Of a stretch of DNA of 6,712 nt, positions 1 through 6,684 are shown piece by piece. This DNA comes from CAMCYM01 sp041191165 (GTDB taxonomy: Bacteria; Bacteroidota; Bacteroidia; Flavobacteriales_D; Sanyastnellaceae), in assembly GCA_041191165.1 (NCBI GenBank), contig JBEEPJ010000156.1:1-6712 (forward strand), given 5' to 3'. The notes beneath the pieces were generated by a model. The model did no database searches and had not been told where the DNA came from. It saw nothing but the letters and a program-made list of their open reading frames with translations. Every line of letters starts with the position of its first letter. Position 1 is the stretch's first letter. The translations under genes and the position numbers were made by a program.

Positions 1-1000
1 CCTTACGTCACCACCCGCGCTGAAGTTCCGGATTCCGGGTTGGTGGGCTTTCTGGAAACGCCGCGCTACAGCACGGGATATGCGATGTTGTGGGGCACGC
101 TGGGATTTGTGACGGAGGCCCACATGCTCAAGCCGTTTCCCGAGCGCGTCGCCGCGACCTATGCCATACTCCTGGAAATCGAGTCGTGGGCGCGGGCGGA
201 CCGGAAGCGGATTCGGCGCCTGCGCACGGAGGAAATGGAGCGCTGGCAGGCCGCGGATGCCCTTCCGGTGCGATGGAAACACGACGCCGAGGCCTTCGAC
301 TGGGTGCCATTCCGGGGAGGCCGTGACCGATTCGAGCGAGTGGCACAGTGGAACGCGGTTGCGCTATGACCGCTCGCAGCCCTGGTCGCGCGACGTGCCC
401 TTCTACAACCATTGGGACATCGCGGAGATGGCTTCTCTGCCGGAGGGCTACGTGTTGGGCCAGGCCTGGCGCGAGGTGGTGGAGCGTCTTGCAGGCCAAA
501 CCCTTCCCATGCTCCGCTTCGACCGCGACACGCTGCTCGAGCTGGAGGTGGCTTACATCTCGACCTTCAAGTCCGGCGCAGTCCCCTACGAGGGGCATCA
601 CCCGAACGCGATTCAGGAGGTGGTTTGGCGCAACGAACGGGTGCTGGTGCGGGCGGGCGACTGGTACATCCCGTCGGAGGGGCGGTACCGGAGATTCTTG
701 GCCGAGACCCTCGATCCGATGGGGCACGACGCCTTCCTGGTCTGGAACTTTTTTGACAGCGCGTTGCAGCAGAAGGAATGGTATTCCGCTTACGTCTTCG
801 AAGACACGGCAAAGGAGCTCTTGGAGCAAGATGCCGACTTGCGCGCCCGCTGGCAAGCAGCGCGTGCCCAACATCCGGAATGGGCGCAGGATGGGGCTGC
901 AGAACTCGATTGGGTGTATCGCAATTCTCCCTACATGGAGCCGAGCGCCAATCGCTATCCCGTTTTTCGCATGGTGAGGAATCTGGACGAGCGCCCATGA
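1..1000 (+). pseudogene. M14 family zinc metallocarboxypeptidase, 3' part, frameshifted
   Basis: This is the C-terminal part of a secreted-type M14 (carboxypeptidase A-like) metallopeptidase of the long Bacteroidota form, which removes C-terminal residues from peptides using one zinc ion. The gene starts before the window. Frame 1 (positions 1 to about 315) encodes a conserved block with ETPRYSTGY and then LGFVTEAHMLKPFPER. The Glu encoded at 115-117 sits where M14 enzymes have their general-base Glu; the zinc ligands lie upstream, outside the window. Frame 1 then runs into a TGA at 367-369. Family-like sequence resumes in frame 2 (about 317-1000) with RLRYDRSQPW, VPFYNHWD, AFLVWNFFDSALQQKEWYS and LDWVYRNSPYMEP, to a TGA at 998-1000. 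The two halves join cleanly only if the frame changes around 314-318, so one gene is split by an indel. It is either a real pseudogene or a sequencing error. The stop overlaps the next start as ATGA, suggesting an operon with the hydrolase. Family assignment is by recalled resemblance. Confidence 0.85.
310..322 (+). other. Frameshift site in the M14 peptidase gene
   Basis: Before this point the M14-like protein is in frame 1 (WVPFRG); after it, in frame 2 (EAVTDSSEWHSGTRLRYDR). A GGGG run at 314-317 lies at the junction. Removing one G would give FREAVTD. Relatives as I remember them have a Gly-Tyr before the Glu-Ala here, so a loss of 2 or 5 bases is also possible. There is no nearby stop codon or recognisable slippery heptamer to suggest programmed frameshifting. 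Confidence 0.8.
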
Positions 1001-1986
1001 AAAGGGTACTGCAGCAATTCAAGCGCCGTCCGATGCTCCCGCAGTGGATGCAGGAACCGGTGTTTACGGGCATGCTGCCCCAGCGGATGTTGTCCACGGG
1101 TCATGCCTGGGGCAGGGCGCTGCGGCGGGATGTGGTGGGGATGACGCCCCAGCAGATTCGGACTTGGCTTGACGGGTTCTCCCGGCTCAATCCCGGTCCG
1201 TCCGGCGGCACCTTCGAGATGTCGGTGCGGGGCGGGGTTCCGACCTCGATTCTGCGCAAGCCAGGGTCCATGGTTCCAGGGCGGGTACTGATGATCCATG
1301 GTGGCGGATTTGCCTTCGGGTCCTCCCGAACCCACCGGGCCCTGGGGATGCATCTGGCCATGCGCACAGGGCGAGAGGTCTGGATTCCGGAATACAGGCT
1401 TGCGCCAGAACATCCTTTCCCCGCTGGTGTGGAGGATGTCATCCGGGTGTATGACGAGGCGGTGGCCGATGGAGGCGGGGTGGTGGTGGTGGGAGATTCT
1501 GCTGGGGGGAATTTGGCTGCTGTACTGGTTCAAGCGGCGCACAACCGAAAGGAGAAGATGCCATCAGCCTGTGCCTTGTTGTCTCCCTGGCTGGATTTGC
1601 GTCCTCAATCCAGCAGCAATCTGCAAGACGCGCACGCCCTCAGCATGTTCGACGCGGAGGATATGCGGGCCTACGACGCGGAGGATATGCGGGCCTACAG
1701 CTTGCAATACCTGGGAGAGCAGCATCCAGAAGACCCGCAGGCCTCGCCGCTTCTCGGGGATTTTCAGGGGTTTCCGCGCACGCATCTGCAAGTCTCGGCA
1801 ACGGAGTACCTGTTTCCTGACGCAATGGAGTGCCGATCTGCACTCGAGGCGGCGGGTGTCCCCTGTGAATGGTACGTCGACTCCGGGGCGCTGCATGGTT
1901 GGCAGTTGTTCCCGGATTTCCTTCCCGAGGCACAGCGTGCGCTGGATGCGCTGGTGCGCTTTATCGGGGAGGAGGCAAGGGATTAA
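997..1986 (+). CDS. Alpha/beta-hydrolase, HSL-type (family IV) esterase/lipase
   Basis: This 329-residue protein has the signatures of hormone-sensitive-lipase-type carboxylesterases, which hydrolyse short acyl esters. HGGGF (101-105) forms the oxyanion hole. GDSAGG (166-171) contains nucleophile Ser168. His300 in LHGW is the likely catalytic His. The acid is less standard: the usual Asp-Pro-Leu segment reads EYLFPDA, so Glu270 is the probable acid, with Asp275 as an alternative. There is no signal peptide or membrane segment, so it should be cytoplasmic. Residues 219-226 and 227-234 are an exact repeat (DAEDMRAY twice), lengthening a helical stretch before the conserved YLGE region. The frame is open upstream to before 778, but the ATG at 997 is chosen because it overlaps the M14 stop as ATGA and gives a normal family length. 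No clear Shine-Dalgarno is visible. Its stop overlaps that of the convergent aminotransferase. Esterase class is firm; the natural substrate is unknown. Confidence 0.93.
   Translation: MKRVLQQFKRRPMLPQWMQEPVFTGMLPQRMLSTGHAWGRALRRDVVGMTPQQIRTWLDGFSRLNPGPSGGTFEMSVRGGVPTSILRKPGSMVPGRVLMIHGGGFAFGSSRTHRALGMHLAMRTGREVWIPEYRLAPEHPFPAGVEDVIRVYDEAVADGGGVVVVGDSAGGNLAAVLVQAAHNRKEKMPSACALLSPWLDLRPQSSSNLQDAHALSMFDAEDMRAYDAEDMRAYSLQYLGEQHPEDPQASPLLGDFQGFPRTHLQVSATEYLFPDAMECRSALEAAGVPCEWYVDSGALHGWQLFPDFLPEAQRALDALVRFIGEEARD
1651..1698 (+). repeat. Perfect 24-bp in-frame tandem duplication
   Basis: Two identical 24-base units (1651-1674 and 1675-1698) lie head to tail inside the hydrolase gene. Each encodes DAEDMRAY, so the protein gains eight residues without losing the frame. 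The identity includes all third codon positions, so the duplication is either recent or an assembly artefact. No third copy was seen in the window. Confidence 0.97.
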
Positions 1987-1989
1987 TCC
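1980..1989. other. Shared convergent stop codons within a 10-bp palindrome
   Basis: GGATTAATCC at this site is its own reverse complement. The + strand hydrolase ends GAT-TAA (stop 1984-1986) and the - strand aminotransferase also ends GAT-TAA (stop 1985-1983), so the stops share TTAA at 1983-1986 and both proteins end in Asp. There is no intergenic space, and I saw no stem-loop plus T-run terminator nearby. How the two converging transcripts end cannot be read from the sequence. Confidence 0.9.
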
Positions 1990-3173
1990 GGTTGGGAGGC
2001 AGTGTCCAGCGCCGCGAGGAGCTGGGTGATGGCCCACTCGAGTTCTTCGTCTGTGAGGGTGAGGGGAGGGGCGATGCGGAAGGCTTGGGGTGTGCTGAGG
2101 AACCAGTAGACCAGAACGCCCCGGGACTGGGCGGCAAGCACCACGCGATTGGTGGTGGGGCCATCGGCGCATTCCACTGCGATGAAGTAGCCCAGGCGAC
2201 GGACTTCGCGGACGGCGTGGTGCTGGGCGAGGGCGGCTTGGAGCCGGGCGCCCCGCCGTTCGACCGATGCCCAGTCCACCTCTCCGAGCAGGGAGAGGGC
2301 GGCCGCCGCACCGGCGCAGGCCATGGGATGCCCGCCGAAGGTGGTGATGTGCCCCAGTTCCGGCTCGTGGGCCAGCAAGGCCATGGCTTCGCGGGGAGCG
2401 ACAAAGGCGCCGATGGGCATGCCGCCGCCCAGGGCTTTCCCGAGGCACAAGATGTCTGGGACGACGCCGAAGTGCTCAAATGCAAACGGCCGCCCCGTTC
2501 GCCCCATGCCGGCCTGGATTTCATCGAGGATGAGCATCGTACCGGTCTCGTCGCAGCGTTGGCGCAGGGAGCGCAACCATTCAGGGTCAGGTATGCGAAT
2601 GCCCGCGTCGCCCTGCACGGTTTCCACGACGATGGCGGCGTGGCGCCCGTCCAGCTGCGCGAGGGCGGGGAGGTCATTGAATGGAATGAAGTCCACCTCC
2701 GGCAACAGCGGCTCGAAAGGGGCGCGTCGGGCGGGGTTGTAGCTCACGCTGAGCGCGCCGTGCGTGTTGCCGTGGTAGCCGCCGATGCAGGCCATCAGGC
2801 CGCGGCGGCCCGTTTTGCGCTTGGCGAGCTTGAGCGCGCCTTCGATGGCCTCTGCGCCGGAGTTCACAAAGTACACCGTGTCGAGGGGGTCGGGGAGGAG
2901 GGACGTGAGCCGGTGGGCGGCGAGGTGCTGAGCGGTTTGGCCTAACTCACCGTACACCATCGCGTGCAGATGCCGCTCGATTTGCTCGTGCAGCGCGGCC
3001 TTGATGCGCGGATGACCGTGCCCGAAAGCGCTCACCCCGATGCCGCAGATCAGGTCCATCCACCGCTCGCCCCCAGCCAGGTGCAGCCAGACGCCCTCCG
3101 CCCGTTCCACGTGCTTGCCCAGCGGGTGGAAAGTGGTTTGGGCCAAACCCGCTTCCAACAAAAACCGATTCAT
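1983..3173 (-). CDS. Class III PLP-dependent aminotransferase (aspartate aminotransferase family protein)
   Basis: A 396-residue fold-type I, class III aminotransferase, the superfamily of acetylornithine, ornithine and 4-aminobutyrate aminotransferases. It moves an amino group to a keto acid using pyridoxal phosphate in the cytoplasm. Visible landmarks: substrate-side N-terminus with DLICGIGVSAFGHGHP (about 40-55), SGAEA (105-109) for phosphate binding, ETVQGDAG (184-191), LILDEIQ with Asp217 contacting the pyridine nitrogen, LGKALGGG with Lys246 as the Schiff-base lysine, TTFGGHP (277-283), and FRIAPPLTLTDEE near the end with Arg366 as a candidate carboxylate ligand. All key residues are present and length is normal. 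The ATG at 3173 overlaps the GH92 stop as ATGA, suggesting coupled translation. An in-frame ATG at 3194 would add seven residues and cannot be excluded. This Bacteroidota-type subgroup is usually annotated only as aspartate aminotransferase family; the real substrate cannot be told from sequence, and no neighbour points to a pathway. Confidence 0.93.
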   Translation of the reverse strand: MNRFLLEAGLAQTTFHPLGKHVERAEGVWLHLAGGERWMDLICGIGVSAFGHGHPRIKAALHEQIERHLHAMVYGELGQTAQHLAAHRLTSLLPDPLDTVYFVNSGAEAIEGALKLAKRKTGRRGLMACIGGYHGNTHGALSVSYNPARRAPFEPLLPEVDFIPFNDLPALAQLDGRHAAIVVETVQGDAGIRIPDPEWLRSLRQRCDETGTMLILDEIQAGMGRTGRPFAFEHFGVVPDILCLGKALGGGMPIGAFVAPREAMALLAHEPELGHITTFGGHPMACAGAAAALSLLGEVDWASVERRGARLQAALAQHHAVREVRRLGYFIAVECADGPTTNRVVLAAQSRGVLVYWFLSTPQAFRIAPPLTLTDEELEWAITQLLAALDTASQPD

Positions 3174-6100
3174 GGCGCCGTTTCGATTTCCCATTCATCC
3201 AGAAACATCCAGGACGGATTTCCAGCGCCGAGGTGCCAATCGGGGAGCTGCCCGAAGGTGTCCGCTTCGAAGCGCAGATACCGGGCCTCGACCCCGGGCT
3301 CCACTTCGAATCGGTGAATCCGCGGGGTTTCGTCCCGGTCGTTTTCGTCTCCGGGGAATCCGACGGTGCCCAACAAAGTCCACTTTGCGCCGTCCGATGA
3401 GCCGTAAAACCGCACTTCGCGCGGGAAGTAAATCCAGGGGCGGATGTCCTTCAACGCGCCCAGGCGGAGACGCTCCACATTCATTTGCTGCCCCAAGTCC
3501 ACCGTTGCGGTCACATCCCGGTCCCAGTAGCCCTGCCATTCGCCGGTCTTGAACTGGGCGCCGCCGAGAATGCCGTCCAGCAGGGCCTGATCTCCACCCG
3601 CGTGGTACTGGTTGTCGAATTCAGTGGCGAGCTTCAGCTTCCAATTGTGGGTCATCGCGCGTATCGGGTGGGACACGATGGCCGAGGAATGGCCAAGCGA
3701 ATCAAACGCTTGGGCCTCCAAAATGCACGAGGTTTCGACGAAAAAGGGTTGGAGATAGGCGCTCCACGGGGAATCTTCGCCCAGTCGATAACGAACTTGG
3801 GTGCCGGGAGCGGCCGTGATGCGGACTTCGGCTCCAGCGCCGCCGGGCTGTTTGCGGAAGGCCCGGGGGGCGTGGAGGATGGGTACGCCCACAAACCCTT
3901 CGTCTTCCCAAGCCTCGCCCGGCCAGGCGGCGGGCTCACGCCCCCAATCCGTAGCCCTTTGCGACATCGTCCACGTCACGACCCCGCCCTCCCGGAGCCT
4001 TTCCACCGCCAATCCCGGTCCCTCCCATCCGATGCCGTCTTTTTGCAGCCCTGCCACATAGATTCCTTTCCCTTCCCGCTCCAACGTCACCGGGGCACGA
4101 CCCTGGGGCCGGATCACCGCCCGCGAAAATCGTGGCGTCCCCGACACCAGTTCCCCCGATCCCGGCGCGACGGGGTACAACCCGAGGGCACTCCAGAGGT
4201 ACCAGGCGCTCATTTGGCCACAATCCTCATTGCCAGAAAGTCCATCTGGCGCATCGAAGTAGAGCGAATCCAAAATTTGCGTCACCCACTCCGCCGTCCG
4301 GTCATGGCGACCCGCGTAGGCAGCCAGGTAGGCGACGTGGTGGCTCGGCTCGTTGCCATGGGCATACTGACCGATGCACCCCGTGATGTCCGCCTGATTC
4401 CGACCGGTGGTCTCGGACGGCCCGTCGAACATCTCTTCCAGCCGAGGAATGAAAGATCCGGCGCCTCCCATGGCTTCCATCAAACCCGGCACATCGTGCG
4501 GCGCAAAGAAGTGATACTGCCAGCCGTTCGCCTCCGTGTAATGGAAGTTCACCTCCCGGGGATCGAACCCCTCGACGAAGGCGCCCCCGCGCTTGGGTTG
4601 GATGAATCCGGTGGCAGGGTTGAACAGATTGCGGTAGGCCAGCGCCCGCAACCGAAACGCCTCAGCGCTGGAGCCCCTACCGGGCAGCGCATCCTCCGCG
4701 GTGCGCCTTGTGGCTTGTTGAAACCAATAGATACACGCATCATCGAAAGCATATTCCAGGGTTTTGGACACGGACTCGTGCTCCACCTCTGAAGGGATGA
4801 ATCCCATGTCCCGGTATGCCGGCAATCCGCGCTCACTTCCACCTGCAGCAGCCTGCATCGCCTCCCAGGCCAAGCGCTTATCAAACCCGTCGATGCCCCA
4901 TCGGACGGCGTCGGTGATGACCGGCACACTGTGGTAACCGATCATGCAATCGGTCTCATTGGCAGCCAGTTCCCACACCGGAAGCGCTCCCCCTTGCTGG
5001 TACATCCGCAGCATGGTGCGCACAAAGTCCCGCGACCGCTCCGGTTCCAGCCAGTTGAGCAGCGGATGCAGCGCACGGAATGTGTCCCAAAGCGAAAAAA
5101 CGCTGTAATGCAGGCCCTCTTCAGGGCGCAACTGATGGATTTTCAGGTCCATGCCCCGGTATCTGCCGTCGATGTCTGAGGCCAAATTCGGAGTCGTACA
5201 CGCGTGGTAAAGCGCCGTGTAAAACACCCGGTGCTCCCGGTTGGCATCCTTTTGCGGGTCGGCTTGGATGTCGATTTGGCCGAGCTGGTCGTCCCACCGG
5301 ACGCTGTTCTCGGCGACGTACCGATCGAAATCCGTGTGGGGAGCTTCCGATTCGAGATTGCGCAAGGCCCCTTCGATGTCCACGGAACTCAGCGCGACGC
5401 GCACCACCAGGGTGTCCACTACGCCCAGGGCCGCCGCAAAGACAGGCACGTACTCCATGCGCTGTTGCAACGTGCCGTCGGCGAGGGTGTCAGTGGTGGT
5501 CACCTCGGACAGGGCATCCAGCCATTCGAACGGGCGGTCGAAGCGCATGGCGAAGTACACATGTTGCGCCCGGGCCCAGTTGTCCGAGATCCGCGATCCC
5601 ACCACCGTACTGTCATCCAGCGGGTAGATTTCGTACTGGAGCAGGGCGTCCCGGTGGGCCATGTCGATGATCCAGGTGACCGTGTCCGGCGCATCCAGAA
5701 TGTAACGGTGCACACCGGTCCGGGGCGTGCTGGTGAGTTGGGCCGTGAGGGCGTGGTCGCGCAGGTGAACTTGGTAATAGCCTGCGATGCCCAACTCCGA
5801 GGATCGATCGAAGGCACTCTTGTAACGATCGCGCCACTGCTGGGCCCGGGGGTTGAACTGCGTGCAAGGCATGACCAGGATGTCCGCGTAATCGCTGACA
5901 CCGGTACCCTGCAGGTGGGTGTGGCTGAACCCGTAAATGGTGTCATCATCCGCGTGGTAACCGCCGCAGCCATCCCAGCCCTCGAGTCGGGTGTCCGGAC
6001 TCAACTGCACCATGCCGAAGGGTGACGTCGCCCCCGGATAGGTGTGGCCATGTCCGCCCGTTCCGATGCGGGTGTCCACACGGCGGTGATAGGGGAGTTC

Positions 6101-6226
6101 TGAAACGGGGGTCTGAATGGCGGGCCGGGTTTGCCTGCACCCCGTGGCCAGCAACAAGGAACAAAACAGCCAGAGGAAATTAGGGTTGTTCACGAAGGGG
6201 CAGGTTTTCAATCGGGATGCAAACAT
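3170..6226 (-). CDS. GH92 family alpha-mannosidase lipoprotein with C-terminal accessory domains
   Basis: A 1018-residue glycoside hydrolase of family GH92, calcium-dependent inverting exo-alpha-mannosidases acting on N-glycan or mannan side chains. The N-terminus is a lipoprotein signal ending in a lipobox (LLATGC, lipidated Cys30). The following RQTR lacks the acidic surface-export signal of many Bacteroidota lipoproteins, so a periplasmic location is possible. Residues about 50-310 are the N-terminal beta-sandwich, with IGTGGHGHTYPGA (54-66) and FSHTHLQGTG. Residues about 330-760 form the (alpha/alpha)6 catalytic domain, with SLWDTFRA (378-385), SVSKTLEYAFDD (485-496), EANGWQYHFFAPHD (565-578; Glu565 is the likely general acid by resemblance), QYAHGNEPSHH (620-630) and GNEDCGQMSAWY (665-676; catalytic base and calcium region). 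Residues about 781-860 resemble a chitobiase/Fn3-like domain, and 865-1018 an F5/8 type C (discoidin/CBM32-like) domain. The start overlaps the upstream small gene by 47 bases. In-frame TTG (6211) or GTG (6193) starts would still keep the hydrophobic segment. Linkage specificity is not predictable here. Confidence 0.95.
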   Translation of the reverse strand: MFASRLKTCPFVNNPNFLWLFCSLLLATGCRQTRPAIQTPVSELPYHRRVDTRIGTGGHGHTYPGATSPFGMVQLSPDTRLEGWDGCGGYHADDDTIYGFSHTHLQGTGVSDYADILVMPCTQFNPRAQQWRDRYKSAFDRSSELGIAGYYQVHLRDHALTAQLTSTPRTGVHRYILDAPDTVTWIIDMAHRDALLQYEIYPLDDSTVVGSRISDNWARAQHVYFAMRFDRPFEWLDALSEVTTTDTLADGTLQQRMEYVPVFAAALGVVDTLVVRVALSSVDIEGALRNLESEAPHTDFDRYVAENSVRWDDQLGQIDIQADPQKDANREHRVFYTALYHACTTPNLASDIDGRYRGMDLKIHQLRPEEGLHYSVFSLWDTFRALHPLLNWLEPERSRDFVRTMLRMYQQGGALPVWELAANETDCMIGYHSVPVITDAVRWGIDGFDKRLAWEAMQAAAGGSERGLPAYRDMGFIPSEVEHESVSKTLEYAFDDACIYWFQQATRRTAEDALPGRGSSAEAFRLRALAYRNLFNPATGFIQPKRGGAFVEGFDPREVNFHYTEANGWQYHFFAPHDVPGLMEAMGGAGSFIPRLEEMFDGPSETTGRNQADITGCIGQYAHGNEPSHHVAYLAAYAGRHDRTAEWVTQILDSLYFDAPDGLSGNEDCGQMSAWYLWSALGLYPVAPGSGELVSGTPRFSRAVIRPQGRAPVTLEREGKGIYVAGLQKDGIGWEGPGLAVERLREGGVVTWTMSQRATDWGREPAAWPGEAWEDEGFVGVPILHAPRAFRKQPGGAGAEVRITAAPGTQVRYRLGEDSPWSAYLQPFFVETSCILEAQAFDSLGHSSAIVSHPIRAMTHNWKLKLATEFDNQYHAGGDQALLDGILGGAQFKTGEWQGYWDRDVTATVDLGQQMNVERLRLGALKDIRPWIYFPREVRFYGSSDGAKWTLLGTVGFPGDENDRDETPRIHRFEVEPGVEARYLRFEADTFGQLPDWHLGAGNPSWMFLDEWEIETAP

Positions 6227-6659
6227 CGCAATTCATTCGGTTGTGTACGCCGAAGTGCAGCACCGCAGGACGGGGCGGATTCAGGCGCTGGCGCAACAGC
6301 GCATGACAGGCGGGCAAGACCAAGGCTTCTATCGCGGCATCTCGCCGGGTTGTACAAGCCTTGTGATTCGCCCAAGACGCGTTCAACTGGGCCGCGTCGG
6401 CATTCGCTTGTTCAAGGGAGTCGATGCGGGCGGTGGCCTCTACCAGACAGCATTGAAAGACCTTCGCCACGCCCTCCAGCTCCAACCGCGGTTGCGCGTG
6501 GCTCCAAATCAATCCCGTGTCGGCCAGCAACGCGTCCACCCACCGTGCGTTCCGCTCTGAAAGCGGGACGGAATCTGCCGGCTGAGCCGAGGTGCAGAGG
6601 GACAGCACCAGCCCCGGTCCGGCGCATATCGCGAGGCGCAAGGCGGACGAGGAAATCAT
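6180..6659 (-). CDS. Small cysteine-rich secreted protein of unknown function
   Basis: I do not recognise this 159-residue protein. The ATG at 6659 starts a good signal peptide: a short polar start, Arg8, then a hydrophobic stretch LVLSL, with probable cleavage after CTSA and before Gln26, a common Bacteroidota pattern. The mature part of about 134 residues has six cysteines (70, 71, 102, 118, 144, 147), an even number that fits disulfides. It is predicted to be mostly helical through about 125, followed by NPPRPAVLHFG (127-137) and a CDVC pair (144-147) near the C-terminus. CDVC could be a redox or metal-binding pair, but no other domain supports this. Third codon positions are mostly G or C, like the neighbours, so it looks like real coding. 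Its last 47 bases overlap the GH92 start in another frame, which suggests co-transcription. It may assist the mannosidase in the envelope, but that is a guess from position. Confidence 0.72.
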   Translation of the reverse strand: MISSSALRLAICAGPGLVLSLCTSAQPADSVPLSERNARWVDALLADTGLIWSHAQPRLELEGVAKVFQCCLVEATARIDSLEQANADAAQLNASWANHKACTTRRDAAIEALVLPACHALLRQRLNPPRPAVLHFGVHNRMNCDVCIPIENLPLREQP

Positions 6660-6684
6660 GGTGCCGAGGGAGAGGAGAGGGAAT

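Noticed and set aside
310..322. Programmed ribosomal frameshift in the M14 gene
   Set aside because: A +1 shift would be needed, but there is no stop codon in the A site, no slippery motif of the prfB type, and M14 peptidases are not known to use recoding. A plain indel is simpler.
128..874. A 248-codon - strand open frame opposite the M14 gene
   Set aside because: It crosses the frameshift site without any domain resemblance and is rich in Arg, Pro and Leu, typical of spurious antisense frames in GC-rich DNA.
1476..1509. G-rich tract (repeated GGT and a run of six G) that might form a G-quadruplex
   Set aside because: It encodes the conserved strand and nucleophile elbow GVVVVGDSAGG, so the Val/Gly codons explain the bias. 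It has too few runs of three or more G for a standard quadruplex.
1869..2945. A 358-codon + strand open frame opposite the aminotransferase
   Set aside because: Its translation is low-complexity Gly/Ala/Glu-rich with no domain, and it lies fully antisense to a gene with all catalytic motifs. GC-rich DNA often leaves the opposite strand open.
3485..4792. A 435-codon + strand open frame opposite the GH92 gene
   Set aside because: No recognisable domain, Arg/Pro-rich composition, and complete overlap with the well-supported GH92 catalytic and C-terminal regions.
5204..6025. A 273-codon + strand open frame opposite the GH92 N-terminal domain
   Set aside because: No family resemblance; it mirrors conserved GH92 codons and is best explained as an antisense shadow.
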